From: Ferdinandcohnia salidurans
GTDB taxonomy: Bacteria; Bacillota; Bacilli; Bacillales; Bacillaceae_L
Length of the DNA: 64,000 bases
Assembly: GCF_042680725.1 (NCBI RefSeq)
Contig: NZ_JBHUEK010000017.1
Location: 62,001-126,000, forward strand
Direction of reading: 5' to 3'
The notes under the pieces: generated by a model
What the model saw: the letters and a program-made list of their open reading frames with translations, nothing else
Told to the model about the DNA's origin: nothing
Databases searched by the model: none
Made by a program: the position numbers and the translations under genes
Part shown: positions 16,460 to 25,229 of the stretch, piece by piece
Position numbering within the stretch: the first letter of the stretch is position 1
Layout of the letters: the number at the start of each line of letters is the position of its first letter

Positions 16460-16921
16460 TTAACAGAAACTTTTTATTTGATTTTCAGTAATTCCTTTAA
16501 TTAATTCCAGCTCACTCATCAAAAATCCATGTGCGTTTACTAACATTTTTTTTTCGCTTGTATTAAGTTCTTTTTCGTTCTTCATACGCATTAAATCACG
16601 TACAACTTCGGCACATTCTTGTAATTTACCCGTTTTTATTTTGTCCGTGTTCACTTTATACCTTTGTTTCCACAGCAGAAATCTATCTGATTCTCCATGC
16701 TGAAAAATGTGTATGATGTCTTTTAATGCAATTATGTCAGTAACAGGGCGTATATTTAAATTCAATATTTTACCTGTAGGAATCATGACTTGCATATTAC
16801 CGATTAACATTTTTATGACATAATACTGTTGTTTTTCCCCTGAGATTTCCTTTTCTTCTATGGCTTTAATTATACCTACTCCGTGCATTGGATAAACAAT
16901 GTTATCGCCAATTTGAAACAA
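16460..16921 (-). CDS. CarD/CdnL-family RNA polymerase-binding regulator
   Basis: This protein (about 153 aa from the chosen start) has the CarD_CdnL_TRCF RNA polymerase-interacting domain: FQIGDNIVYPMHGVGIIKAIEEKEISG at the N-terminus, then YYVIKML and MQVMIPTGKI. An all-helical C-terminal domain follows and binds DNA at the promoter in characterised relatives. The TTG start at 16919-16921 is preferred because GGAGGTGG lies 6-8 bp before it; the upstream ATG at 16936 overlaps that same site. It acts on sigma-A promoter open complexes; targets here are unknown. Confidence 0.85.
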   Translation of the reverse strand: MFQIGDNIVYPMHGVGIIKAIEEKEISGEKQQYYVIKMLIGNMQVMIPTGKILNLNIRPVTDIIALKDIIHIFQHGESDRFLLWKQRYKVNTDKIKTGKLQECAEVVRDLMRMKNEKELNTSEKKMLVNAHGFLMSELELIKGITENQIKSFC

Positions 16922-17167
16922 ATAACCCACCTCCATATATGGTAACCTTCTTAACCATAACACACGTGTTATTCTTTATCAAATTTTTAATAATATCATA
17001 ATTTTATTTTACTTGTCAACTGATTTTCCTTTAAAAATCAAAAACAATAGGAATCGTGTCGGATAACCAAAAAGAGGAAGGTTTATTTTCTAGCCTATAT
17101 TCTGAAATCTCTCCTAACCTTACTTTTCTTAATCAATATAAAATCTTTGCGCAAGTAACAGAAAAAG

Positions 17168-17195
17168 CGATTGCCTTATTCAGCAATCGCAACCG
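17168..17195 (-). terminator. Terminator-like hairpin after the cupin gene
   Basis: AGCGATTGCC/GCAATCGC with loop TTATTCA is followed on the minus strand by TTTTTC. It belongs to the dispersed terminator-like family described in the findings. Confidence 0.65.
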
Positions 17196-17210
17196 TTAGT
17201 ATAACAACAT

Positions 17211-17567
17211 CTATTTTTTATAAGGCATAAATGATGAAGGATTTAATTCTTCACTTTCAATAACAATAGCAGTTAATCCTTTATCTGTTTTGGTTTCGTG
17301 CCATTCATCTTTCTCCCAAAAAACAGCATCTCCCGCTTGAACTTTGATATATTCTTCTTCATCACCTCGAACATAACCTTCCCCATTTAAGATTAATAGC
17401 AGTTGAGGTACAACTGCTTGATGAAAGCCTATAATTCCGTTTTCTTCTAAGTACATGCAACCTATATGAGTTTCCTTGTCAGTTTGAATAATACGGGACA
17501 TCACAAAATCCGAATTGAATTTAGTGATCTGTTTACCGCTATCTTTACTAAACTTATAAAATTCCAT
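17211..17567 (-). CDS. Cupin domain protein
   Basis: This 118-aa protein is one small beta-barrel. It has LILNGEGYVRGDEEEYIKVQAGDAVFWEKDEWHETKT in the middle, a cupin motif 2-like GDxxxWxxxExH arrangement with the metal-site His near residue 91. It is probably a cytoplasmic metal-binding enzyme or small-molecule sensor; substrate unknown. It starts at ATG after TTGGAGGTGC. It follows the glyoxalase-family gene by about 65 bp and may share its transcript. Confidence 0.75.
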   Translation of the reverse strand: MEFYKFSKDSGKQITKFNSDFVMSRIIQTDKETHIGCMYLEENGIIGFHQAVVPQLLLILNGEGYVRGDEEEYIKVQAGDAVFWEKDEWHETKTDKGLTAIVIESEELNPSSFMPYKK

Positions 17568-17631
17568 TTTGCACCTCCAAGGACTTTATGTTATATATTT
17601 CGCAGTCAAGAATGTTCTAACATTAAATCAA

Positions 17632-17994
17632 TTAATCAAATTGCAGATACTCTAAAACATTACCAAATGGGTCTCTAAAGCTAATATATTTTCCAGGAGG
17701 ACATTTTGTTGGTTCATCAATAATGAAATCAACATTATGTTCTTTTAACTTATCAACTGTACTATAAATGTCTTCCGTTTTTAATCCTAAGACTACTCCT
17801 GAAGTTGTTTTTGTATTTTCAATGTATGAAGCCTTTTCCGATTCTTCAAATACGATAGGTAGATCTCCGTGAACGAGCGATACAATTTTTGGACCATATT
17901 TTTTATTAACTTCGAACCCTAAAACTGTGGTGTAAAAGTCAATTGCTTCCTGAATATTTGGTACATAAATTCCAATAACACAAACTTGACTCAT
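17632..17994 (-). CDS. VOC (glyoxalase/bleomycin resistance) family protein
   Basis: This protein (about 120 aa) is a single VOC module. It has VCVIGIYVPNIQEAIDFYTTVLGF at the N-terminus, GVVLGLKTEDIYSTVDKLKEH in the middle and KYISFRDPFGNVLEYLQF at the end. The terminal Glu in the GNVLEY strand is the usual metal ligand. The function could be lyase, dioxygenase or drug binding. ATGs at 17997 and 17994 are adjacent; the second has better spacing from GGAGG. Confidence 0.85.
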   Translation of the reverse strand: MSQVCVIGIYVPNIQEAIDFYTTVLGFEVNKKYGPKIVSLVHGDLPIVFEESEKASYIENTKTTSGVVLGLKTEDIYSTVDKLKEHNVDFIIDEPTKCPPGKYISFRDPFGNVLEYLQFD

Positions 17995-18136
17995 CATTAC
18001 TCCTCCATTTATTATCGAATTGTTTATTCATAACAATAATTCCACTTAATACCATAAACCACCTGCTAACTCTCGTATATTTCTTCTTAAAACTCTCACC
18101 GGTTAGTTCAAGAAGACAGAGTTAGCATACAAATCT

Positions 18137-18592
18137 TTACCTATGCCCATCTTTCCGTGCTTTTATATACCCGTAATACGCACAAGTACCATTTTGGGTA
18201 AGGTCCTTTACTTCAAAACCACATTTTTTATAGAAACTGAAATTGTTAGCTGATGTATGTGCAAACCAATCACCATGGGGAAGTTTTTGAACGCAAAGTT
18301 GCACTAGCTTTTTCCCGATACCTTTTCCGCGATATACTGATAAAACGACTAAATCCATTATATTAGCAGCCATTATTTGGTCGGAGATAACCCTCACCAT
18401 TCCAATCATTTTGTTATTATCCCAAACAGTAAAAGCCCATGTTGAATTTTTGAATATAAGCGTAAACTTTTCTTTTTGCCAATCAGGAGTATTCCTCGCC
18501 CACCCAGCATCTTCAAATAAAGCTTCAACATATTCAGCAGGAACGCCATCTGTTCCTTCTCTTATAATTAAGCCATTGAAATAATGGTACAT
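18137..18592 (-). CDS. GNAT family N-acetyltransferase
   Basis: This 151-aa protein has a clear GNAT core: FTVWDNNKMIGMVRVISD, DLVVLSVYRGKGIGKKLVQLC with the RGKGIG acetyl-CoA loop near residue 95, and FYKKCGFEVK. The substrate is unknown. It starts at ATG after GGGGGGAGTCAAT, 12 bp downstream of the methyltransferase stop. That gene and this one probably form an operon. Confidence 0.85.
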   Translation of the reverse strand: MYHYFNGLIIREGTDGVPAEYVEALFEDAGWARNTPDWQKEKFTLIFKNSTWAFTVWDNNKMIGMVRVISDQIMAANIMDLVVLSVYRGKGIGKKLVQLCVQKLPHGDWFAHTSANNFSFYKKCGFEVKDLTQNGTCAYYGYIKARKDGHR

Positions 18593-18604
18593 ATTGACTC
18601 CCCC

Positions 18605-19315
18605 CTAAATTTCAATATTTCTAACAACATATGTGATAGCGTTTGTTTTTAATAATACCTCTTTTTCATCACGTACAATTTTATATTCCAACGGCTTAAC
18701 AAGCTTGTTTAACACGTCCCAACCCGCGTAAATTCTATCTAATCTATGAATCATGTCTTCTGTCTTATTATTAATCTCCATCATAACTTCTAATTTTTGA
18801 TTTGATTCTAGATCAATTTCTTCTACTTCTGAATTCACAATAATACAATTTATCCCATTCTTTTTTGTTCCTAATGCCATTCGTCTTAGTACTTTTTCAA
18901 GGACTTCTTCTGATTCAACATGTTCTAAAGTTGACACAGCTACAATCAAGTCATATTCGTCTCTTTTAATCTTATAATGTCCGATATCTGCTTTTTGTGT
19001 TTGAATTACTTCTTTCACTTCATACACTTCGCTATATCGTTTTAGTTTATTTAATGCTGAATCTAATAAATCTACACAATTAACTATTCCATTTTTCTCT
19101 TTTATCTTTTGGGCAATTGGAATACTATTTCTTCCTACACCCGAACCTAAATCCAATACTCGTATATTTTCTTTTTCATTAAATAATGGAAATAATTCCA
19201 TTACTGTTTTAACAGGTTTGTATAACCATGAACCTTCTTCAAATAATTTGTAGTTCTCATAACAGTAATCGTGATACTTTTTTTCTTCGTTACGAATGAA
19301 ATCAAGTCTACCCAA
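18605..19315 (-). CDS. Class I SAM-dependent methyltransferase
   Basis: This 236-aa protein has VLDLGSGVGRNSIPIAQ (motif I) near residue 54, then CVDLLDSALNKL and IVAVSTLEHVES, a Tellurite-resistance/TehB-like methyltransferase layout. The substrate is not evident. The start is TTG at 19315, preceded by GCGGGGAT. It lies directly downstream of the truncated methionyl-tRNA synthetase, so residual T-box readthrough could reach it. Confidence 0.8.
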   Translation of the reverse strand: MGRLDFIRNEEKKYHDYCYENYKLFEEGSWLYKPVKTVMELFPLFNEKENIRVLDLGSGVGRNSIPIAQKIKEKNGIVNCVDLLDSALNKLKRYSEVYEVKEVIQTQKADIGHYKIKRDEYDLIVAVSTLEHVESEEVLEKVLRRMALGTKKNGINCIIVNSEVEEIDLESNQKLEVMMEINNKTEDMIHRLDRIYAGWDVLNKLVKPLEYKIVRDEKEVLLKTNAITYVVRNIEI

Positions 19316-19400
19316 TCATTTATCCCCGCAAAGTTTTATATATTTTACTATTCTCTTCTAATTACTTAATACCTTCTACAATCTGCTCCAGTTAGTTTTT

Positions 19401-19688
19401 TTACGTATCAGTCCTTGTATAAGTATCATATGTGAATCCTAATTTTGAAAAACACTCCTCAAATTCTTTGTGATAACGGTCCACAATCACGTTTGGAGAA
19501 ACACCTTCTTGTTTTGCTCTGACTGTAATCGGTGTTCCATTACAATCGCTTCCTGATACATACAACACCTTTTCACCTTTTAAACGGTAATATCTAGCTA
19601 GAATGTCACCAGGTAACAAACTTGAAATATGCCCTAAATGTAATGAGCCGTTCGCATAAGCCCAAGCCCCACCAATGAAAATACTCAT
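19401..19688 (-). pseudogene. metG: Truncated methionyl-tRNA synthetase (N-terminal 95 residues)
   Basis: The 95 residues are the start of a class I methionyl-tRNA synthetase. They include GSLHLGHISSLLPGD with the HIGH-type signature, YYRLKGEKVLYVSGSDCNGTPI, and a stop right after YTRTDT. A full enzyme of this type has more than 500 residues, so the KMSKS loop and anticodon-binding domain are missing. The T-box leader upstream (19725-20031) appears complete. It is either a decayed second copy or a retained fragment; a catalytic role is unlikely. Confidence 0.85.
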
Positions 19689-19724
19689 AGAAAAAAGCCT
19701 TCCATCAATTAAATTTTTAAAACA

Positions 19725-20031
19725 AAAAACCTCGCCCTAACTTTAATAGTTAAGGACGAGGTTTGATTTTCCACGCGGTACCACTTTTAATTTGCAAATA
19801 GTTCACACTATTTGCCTTATCAAGTACGGAGTAATTACTACAACTCTTATACTGTGACATTGATAACGAGTGCCAAAACTCGTCGTAACCTACTCATACA
19901 AAAGTACGTTCAGTACGAAGCTCAGAGACCATTGTTCAAATGACTGTTTTTGCTTCTTTTCAGCTACCGAAGCTCTCTGATGAAAAACAAGGTCATTTTA
20001 CTTTTTCTCTTCATTGCCTTTATCTGATAAT
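19725..20031 (-). ncRNA. T-box riboswitch, probably methionine-specific
   Basis: The conserved T-box core GTGGTACCGCG lies at 19774-19784 (minus strand). A strong terminator hairpin follows (19729-19762, ACCTCG.../CGAGGT with a T-run). A long Stem I-like region lies upstream, with CAGAGAGC pairing to GGTCTCTGAGC around 19920-19980. A candidate ATG specifier codon occurs at 19930-19932 in the expected part of Stem I. It would sense uncharged tRNA-Met. The controlled gene is now truncated. Confidence 0.85.
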
Positions 20032-20038
20032 TAACAAT

Positions 20039-20067
20039 AGTTTATTCAATATTTTTCCAGAAGTCAA
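20039..20067 (-). promoter_or_regulatory. Promoter of the T-box leader
   Basis: TTGACT (20062-20067) and TAAACT (20039-20044) on the minus strand are separated by 17 bp, just upstream of the T-box Stem I. Confidence 0.7.
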
Positions 20068-20120
20068 GAATGAAATAATGTTTACCTTAATTTTGTAACT
20101 TTAACTAAACTGACAAAGTA

Positions 20121-20747
20121 CTATCTAATCTTCTTATAGATCTTATGAATAACTTCTTTATAAAAAGAAACTTGATGTGGTACGAATTTATCTCTATTTA
20201 CCTTCTTTTTAAGTAAGACTTTTTTTCCACTATTATTAATTTCAAAACCACTTATTTCAATTTCATCTTTAGTCCCCAACCAAAGATCAGCAAAATCTTT
20301 AAACTTCGCTCTAACTATGCCTGATACTTCCTCTGCTTGAAGTGTAAAATCATCAAAGGAATGATCACTCTTATATAGAAAAACGTTTGCATATTCATTA
20401 TCAATAAAATTTTCTTTCACACCACGATAATCATTCACACCTAGTCCCACTAGTTCTTCAAACTCTACATCTATTCCTATTTCTTCTTTTATTTCCCTTA
20501 CTCCATCCTTAACTGTTTCATCTGCTAATAGATGTCCAGCAGATGTAATATCTAATAGTTCTGGATAGTCTTTTTTATTTTTACTGCGAAGTTGTAAATA
20601 GATATAATCTATTCCTTGGTCATTGCTAATAAACCAACAATGAAAGGTTTCATGCCAATATCCATGCCTATGTACATCACTTCGAGAAGCTACTCCCATT
20701 TGGTTTCTATTACTATCAAAAATCTTTAACTTCTCTTGTTCTCTCAT
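20121..20747 (-). CDS. NUDIX hydrolase
   Basis: The protein (208 aa) starts with a short region FDSNRNQMGVASRSDVHRHGYWHETFHCWF typical of the isopentenyl-diphosphate isomerase-like Nudix subgroup. It continues with GHLLADETVKDGVREIKEEIGI, the Nudix box (near residues 70-92). The spacing between the first Glu and REIKEEIGI is one residue shorter than the common consensus. It hydrolyses a nucleoside diphosphate-X compound; substrate unknown. It starts at ATG after GGAGGGG. Confidence 0.85.
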   Translation of the reverse strand: MREQEKLKIFDSNRNQMGVASRSDVHRHGYWHETFHCWFISNDQGIDYIYLQLRSKNKKDYPELLDITSAGHLLADETVKDGVREIKEEIGIDVEFEELVGLGVNDYRGVKENFIDNEYANVFLYKSDHSFDDFTLQAEEVSGIVRAKFKDFADLWLGTKDEIEISGFEINNSGKKVLLKKKVNRDKFVPHQVSFYKEVIHKIYKKIR

Positions 20748-20889
20748 AAAAACCCCTCCGATTTATGAAAAGCACCCAATCTCATATCCAGAATTAGAGG
20801 TAAGAAGGTTTTAATAAGTACAATTATTTGAACTCCCCAACTTATATAAACCATTTTGATTGGATACGTGTGATTTTCAACTTTATGTA

Positions 20890-21231
20890 CTAAACTATTT
20901 TAATTGAAATTGCCAACACTCCCCACTTTTTTTCTTGTTCTGATGTGTAGATTTCGTAAGTGCCATCTATCATTTCTTTCATTGTCCAACCTTTGCAATC
21001 AAAATCTTCAAAGGGAATATCCTCATACATCGATTGAAACGTATCATATTTTCTAAGTTTTGTTACTTCAACTTTTAATATTTCGTCTTGTTCTGGAACC
21101 TTTATAAATTCAATGGCATCGCTAACTTTGATAGTTCTTCGCTTTTCATCGTTTAAACGAACCTCTACCTTCTTTTTTCCTTCTTTAATTGCTTTGAAAT
21201 ATTCTCCGTATAAACCCATTTTGTGTACCAT
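20890..21231 (-). CDS. ASCH domain protein
   Basis: This 113-aa protein matches ASCH/PUA-like domains. It has GLYGEYFKAIKEGKKKVEVRLNDEKRR at the N-terminus with the conserved basic VEVRLND motif, IKVSDAIEFIKV, and FEDFDCKGWTMKEMIDG. Some relatives act as RNA-binding or nucleoside-deaminating enzymes. The real activity is unclear. It starts at ATG after AGAGGTGAAG. It is not closely linked to a neighbour. Confidence 0.8.
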   Translation of the reverse strand: MVHKMGLYGEYFKAIKEGKKKVEVRLNDEKRRTIKVSDAIEFIKVPEQDEILKVEVTKLRKYDTFQSMYEDIPFEDFDCKGWTMKEMIDGTYEIYTSEQEKKWGVLAISIKIV

Positions 21232-21312
21232 TTTTCTTCACCTCTTATGTATTTCCACACTGTATATTATATTTCCATTCTGTACTAACCTACCTAGTTA
21301 TTCAATAAAAAA

Positions 21313-21330
21313 AGCCGCCAAATGGCAGCT
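21313..21330 (-). terminator. Terminator after the alpha/beta hydrolase gene
   Basis: AGCTGCCATTTGGCGGCT is a hairpin with a TTTTTTT run on the minus strand. The dispersed motif CCGGTTAGTT lies between it and the stop codon. Confidence 0.75.
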
Positions 21331-21368
21331 CGATCTTCATAATTTGTTCCGGTTAGTTAAGAGGACAA

Positions 21369-22151
21369 TCAACCAATAAATTGCCTTAATACCTCATTAA
21401 ACTTTTCACGCTCTTCCCAAAAAGCACCATGACCGCTGTAATAAAAAGGAACAAGCTGTGCGTTTTTTATTTTTTGGTTTAATTCCTGAGCTTGTGCAAA
21501 TGGAATTACTTTGTCGTGAACACCATGAACGATTAAGGTAGGGACAAGTATTTTTTGCAAATCTGCATAAAGCTTCTCATCTCTTAATGTAATGATGATC
21601 GCTGCTGTTGACCAGCCTGCTGCTTCTAATCCCATTTGAAAAAACCACTCAGAGAACGGGCTTGTTATATATTGAAAGAAAAAGTTTTCTGTCACTTCTC
21701 TCATCATCTTAGGACGGTCATTTAACGCTTGAGTAAGGAATCTAGTCGCAGTTTCTGTGGTAAAACCTACAGGAGCTGCAGCATCAACAAGGACAAGCTT
21801 GGATACTCCGTTACCATTATGCCGGGACATATACCGAATCGCGATTGCTCCTCCTGTAGAGTGACCCACAAGAGTGAAATTGTCTAATTGAAGGACATCA
21901 ATCACTGTACGTATGTCATCCGCCAATCGGTCAAAATTGTATCCACTTATTGGCTTATCCGACTTTCCGAATCCTCTCCAGTCAATCCCGATACAGCGGT
22001 AACCCAGAAAGGGTAGAACATCGAATTGATACTCAAACTGTTTATGGCTTAATGGCCAACCATGTAGAAACACGATTGTCTTGCTGCCATCGGGATTAAT
22101 ATCTTCTACATATAATTTTACACCTGATTCCACAGTAACGTAGTAACCCAC
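21369..22151 (-). CDS. Alpha/beta hydrolase (chloroperoxidase/esterase-like)
   Basis: This 260-aa protein has an FLHGWPLSHKQFE oxyanion segment, a nucleophile elbow GHSTGG (Ser98), a catalytic Asp in VHGVHDKVIPF and a His in YYSGHGAFWEE. The pattern is that of cofactor-free haloperoxidase-like esterases. The substrate is unknown. The start is GTG at 22151 after GGGGGAATCGGT. It is a monocistronic gene with its own terminator. Confidence 0.85.
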   Translation of the reverse strand: MGYYVTVESGVKLYVEDINPDGSKTIVFLHGWPLSHKQFEYQFDVLPFLGYRCIGIDWRGFGKSDKPISGYNFDRLADDIRTVIDVLQLDNFTLVGHSTGGAIAIRYMSRHNGNGVSKLVLVDAAAPVGFTTETATRFLTQALNDRPKMMREVTENFFFQYITSPFSEWFFQMGLEAAGWSTAAIIITLRDEKLYADLQKILVPTLIVHGVHDKVIPFAQAQELNQKIKNAQLVPFYYSGHGAFWEEREKFNEVLRQFIG

Positions 22152-22269
22152 ACCGATTCCCCCTAAAAAAGCTTTACGATTAAGATATTCATCTAAGTAA
22201 ACATAGGTGAATACCTATTACTACTTCACTTTCAGAGATAATGGAGAGTACGAATAGGAACATAAAAAA

Positions 22270-22296
22270 GCGATAATCCTTCTCTTGGACTATCGC
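22270..22296 (-). terminator. Terminator after the DUF2187 gene
   Basis: GCGATAGTCC pairs with GGATTATCGC across an AAGAGAA-type loop, followed by TTTTTTA on the minus strand. It resembles the other dispersed terminator-like elements. Confidence 0.75.
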
Positions 22297-22316
22297 TACT
22301 TAAGTACTATTGTTAC

Positions 22317-22499
22317 CTACGTTGCTTTCGTAATTTTATAATTTTTATGATTGACTATAGTTGAAATAGGTTCGTCTTTTTCTTTATTGTAACCATACTC
22401 AACAATCACAGAATTTTCTCTTACAACCGTAACCGTTCCTTTATAGCTTTCCCCATCACGCTTAAATGAAATATTGTCCCCTACTTTAGCAGTTGCCAT
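22317..22499 (-). CDS. DUF2187 family small basic protein
   Basis: The 60 residues from ATG 22499 form one DUF2187 domain: VGDNISFKRDGESYKGTVTVVRENSVIVEYG, an SH3/KOW-like fold, and NHKNYKI at the end. Bacillus genomes carry several such proteins, such as YkvS, with no known function. The start at 22499 follows GGAGGTGTTAAA; the longer reading frame upstream lacks a site. It stands alone upstream of the hydrolase gene. Confidence 0.85.
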   Translation of the reverse strand: MATAKVGDNISFKRDGESYKGTVTVVRENSVIVEYGYNKEKDEPISTIVNHKNYKITKAT

Positions 22500-22609
22500 T
22501 TTAACACCTCCGAACTTATTATTTTCAGTAAGGATAAAAAAATGCAGCAACGATTAAGAATAAGATGTATTTATTACAGCAATACCCTGATTCACAATTC
22601 TTAGCTTCA

Positions 22610-22933
22610 TTAAAACACAAATCTAATCGTAGCCATACAGACAATTCCTACGATAACTGTAACAGATAAACTCTTTGTCCATATTGCGACAATAAGAGTT
22701 GGTATAATTGTAGCAAGGACTCTCCAATCAATCGATAGTAATGATTCATCTTGTATGATAAAGCTATCAACGATCAGTGCGGTAAAAATACAAATAGGGA
22801 TAAATGAAAGCCATTTGATTACAATTTTCGGAAGCCCTATTTTTCTTATCACAATAAATGGAATAACTCTCGGAATAAAAGTTACAATAGCACTCCCTAC
22901 TATGATTAATAATATAGATACATTCAAACTCAT
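22610..22933 (-). CDS. azlD: Branched-chain amino acid exporter small subunit AzlD
   Basis: This 107-aa protein has three or four membrane helices with the AzlD motif TFIPRVIPFIVIRKIGLPKIVIKWLSFIPICIFTALIV. AzlD pairs with AzlC to export branched-chain amino acids or related analogues. Its ATG overlaps the azlC stop (ATGA), so both are translationally coupled. The divergent XRE-cupin gene at 23754 is the likely regulator. Confidence 0.85.
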   Translation of the reverse strand: MSLNVSILLIIVGSAIVTFIPRVIPFIVIRKIGLPKIVIKWLSFIPICIFTALIVDSFIIQDESLLSIDWRVLATIIPTLIVAIWTKSLSVTVIVGIVCMATIRFVF

Positions 22934-23655
22934 TTGTCTTTCACCACCCCAATCGTAGCAACAATGATGGTTGATAAGAGAATCGCAATATATGAAGGAA
23001 CAAACATACAGAGAACCAACATCGATAGGATGACATAAGCAATAAGGGATAGGTAAAACTTCAATTTACCACGTTCCATACTTTCTACTTGCAAAACAAG
23101 TAATGCAAGAAACATTGCCGTTAACGAAAAATCCAAGCCTAAAACTTCCGGATTTGAAATCCACTTGCCAAAGATGGCACCTAATGTACAAGACAAAATC
23201 CAGAAAATATAAGCTGTTAGATTCAACCCATTCATCCAACTTGCATTAATCATTTCCCTTTTTGCAATCTTATTAGCGGCTACTCCGAATGATTCATCTG
23301 TTACTAGAGTCCCAATCCCAATATTTTTTAATAGAGAATAATTTTTAAAACTAGGGGCTAATGTCATACATAATAAAAAATGACGTAAATTCACAATAAA
23401 AGTTGTAAATACAATGACTGAAAAAGGACTTCCTGATACTAGTAAGGCACAAATGATAAATTGAGCTGCACCAGCGTAAACTAAGACCGATAATAGAGCA
23501 ACTTCTAATATACTTAGATTGGACGCTGCTCCAACTATCCCCATGGCTATTCCAATACTGATGTAGCCAATTAAAGTTGGAACGCAGTCTTTTACTCCTT
23601 GAGAAAAGGTAGGGAGATTTTTTTCGATCGTTATTTCGCTTGCTAATTGGTTCAA
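22930..23655 (-). CDS. azlC: Branched-chain amino acid exporter large subunit AzlC
   Basis: This 241-aa protein has about seven membrane segments. Recognisable AzlC features are GVKDCVPTLIGYISIGIAMGIVG, YAGAAQFIICALL, LRHFLLCMTLAP and TDESFGVA. The start is TTG at 23655 after GGTGGTGTAACG. It forms a two-gene unit with azlD. The 98-bp gap to the divergent regulator gene must hold both promoters. Confidence 0.9.
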   Translation of the reverse strand: MNQLASEITIEKNLPTFSQGVKDCVPTLIGYISIGIAMGIVGAASNLSILEVALLSVLVYAGAAQFIICALLVSGSPFSVIVFTTFIVNLRHFLLCMTLAPSFKNYSLLKNIGIGTLVTDESFGVAANKIAKREMINASWMNGLNLTAYIFWILSCTLGAIFGKWISNPEVLGLDFSLTAMFLALLVLQVESMERGKLKFYLSLIAYVILSMLVLCMFVPSYIAILLSTIIVATIGVVKDK

Positions 23656-23753
23656 CGTTACACCACCTTTTGTATGCTATATTAAACACGCGTCTGTTAT
23701 GATGTTTAAATGTATGTTATTATGAATAGAAAAAAGAGTCAAGGAGTTTTTTA

Positions 23754-24305
23754 ATGGAATTCATTCAAGAGGTTATAGCGAATAATCTTGCCACTTTGAG
23801 AAAAAAGCGAGGATTGAGCTTAGATAACGTGTCAGAACTAACTGGGGTTAGCAAAGCAATGTTAGCCCAAATCGAAAATGGAAAATCAAATCCAACTGTC
23901 ACCACTCTTTGGAAAATTGCAAACGGCTTGCAAGTCTCTTTCTCAGGATTTTTAAAGGAAAATGAAAAGCCACAAATTGAAAAAATAAAAATGAATGAAC
24001 TTAATCCAATAATTGATGATGATGGAAATTATTTTGTGTATCCGCTCTTCCCTTTTCATCCAGAAAAAAAGTTTGAAATATTCACAGTAGACTTAAAACC
24101 AGGCTTTAAACATGTAGCTGAAAAGCATACAGGTGAGGAATATGTACTTCTACAACGTGGAACACTTACCCTCGAAATTCATGGGGAGAAGTTTGAATTG
24201 AATCCTGACGAAACGATTAAATTTAATGCAAATACTGAACACATATATATCAACTCTTCAAACGAACTGGTTCGATTCTACACGATTATTTATTATCCCG
24301 ACTGA
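23754..24305 (+). CDS. XRE-family regulator with C-terminal cupin
   Basis: This 183-aa protein has an N-terminal helix-turn-helix (LATLRKKRGLSLDNVSELTGVSKAMLAQIENGKSNPT, residues 12-48). A cupin follows from about residue 100 (GEEYVLLQRGTLTLEIHGEKFELNPDETIKFNANTEHIY) and would bind a small ligand. Divergent HTH-cupin regulators are common next to azlCD genes. It likely controls the exporter in response to an amino-acid-like effector. It starts at ATG after AAGGAGTTTTTT, and a terminator follows at 24339. Confidence 0.85.
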   Translation: MEFIQEVIANNLATLRKKRGLSLDNVSELTGVSKAMLAQIENGKSNPTVTTLWKIANGLQVSFSGFLKENEKPQIEKIKMNELNPIIDDDGNYFVYPLFPFHPEKKFEIFTVDLKPGFKHVAEKHTGEEYVLLQRGTLTLEIHGEKFELNPDETIKFNANTEHIYINSSNELVRFYTIIYYPD

Positions 24306-24338
24306 TTTTAATGTAATTTTTAGGTTAACATTGATAAA

Positions 24339-24361
24339 AGTTGCGTATCGTCTACGCAACT
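24339..24361 (+). terminator. Terminator after the XRE-cupin gene
   Basis: AGTTGCGTA/TACGCAACT with loop TCGTC is followed by CTTTTTC on the + strand, 34 bp past the stop. Confidence 0.8.
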
Positions 24362-24459
24362 CTTTTTCAACTAGCACTTCGATAGTTTACTAACTTCAAC
24401 AAAAAAGGGCACTTCTCCTTCTTGAAGGATCGTACCCTGTCGTTATATATAGGCTGTTA

Positions 24460-25080
24460 CTAAAGAAATTTAAGAAGTTTTTTCTTTGTCAATAACCCTT
24501 TTAAAGTTGTATGGTAGAATAAATCAACTAATGGTTCACAGAAACTTGAAAGGTGTTTCATTTTTAATGGCACTTTAAATTTAATCATAAAAAAAACCGT
24601 TGAAAACAATGATAGGATCACCGATAATATAGGTCGTGTCGTAAATAAATGACTGTACAAATACATTTTAACGTATAAGATGCCTGACCAAAAAATATTC
24701 CAGCCGTGCCCATATAGAATTAAGTGTTTTTTATGAATAACGTATTCAACAACAAAGCTTAGTGTTATCCAGCGTAAATAGTAAGTTAATTGATCAAACC
24801 GCCCATTAGGCATCTTGCTCAAGAATACAAGTACGACTAACGGAGTTACAATAAGTATATGTACTATTCTTATTAAGAACCAGTTTATTCCATTAGGAAT
24901 GAACTCCCAAACAAGGTGTCTTTTACATAGGATATAATAAAATGCATTAATTGAACTAACATATACCATATTTTTATAGTACTTTGGAATATCACGCCAA
25001 GATTTACTAAAGATCGTTAACAATATTATGCTGAACACCAAAATGACGTGCATACCTGTATTTTTTCGTTTCTTTCGCAT
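24460..25080 (-). CDS. CBO0543-type membrane protein, copy 6
   Basis: This protein (206 aa) has about five membrane segments with a basic N-terminus (MRKKRKNTGMHV). It also has WEFIPNGINWFLIRIVHILIVTPLVVLVFL, VVEYVIHKKHLILYGHGWNIFWS and a basic C-terminus. The GHGWNIFWS segment fits the Trp-rich motif of the family. Bacillus members of this sub-group are larger than the 155-aa copies. ATG at 25080 follows GAGTGAGGG. The function is unknown. The family assignment is weaker than for copies 1 and 5. Confidence 0.6.
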   Translation of the reverse strand: MRKKRKNTGMHVILVFSIILLTIFSKSWRDIPKYYKNMVYVSSINAFYYILCKRHLVWEFIPNGINWFLIRIVHILIVTPLVVLVFLSKMPNGRFDQLTYYLRWITLSFVVEYVIHKKHLILYGHGWNIFWSGILYVKMYLYSHLFTTRPILSVILSLFSTVFFMIKFKVPLKMKHLSSFCEPLVDLFYHTTLKGLLTKKKLLKFL

Positions 25081-25190
25081 TTGATCCCTCACTCAATGAA
25101 TAATCTAAGTAAGAGTATCTCCTAAAAATTTACATTTTATTTGTTATTTACTAATTTAATGGATCTGGCAACTCCTTAATTTTTAAAAAA

Positions 25191-25213
25191 GTGCCGGTCA
25201 CCACGACCGACAC
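25191..25213 (-). terminator. Terminator after the large membrane protein gene
   Basis: GTGTCGGTC/GACCGGCAC with a short loop is followed by TTTTTTAAAAA on the minus strand. Confidence 0.8.
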
Positions 25214-25229
25214 TATCTTCTCCAAAATA

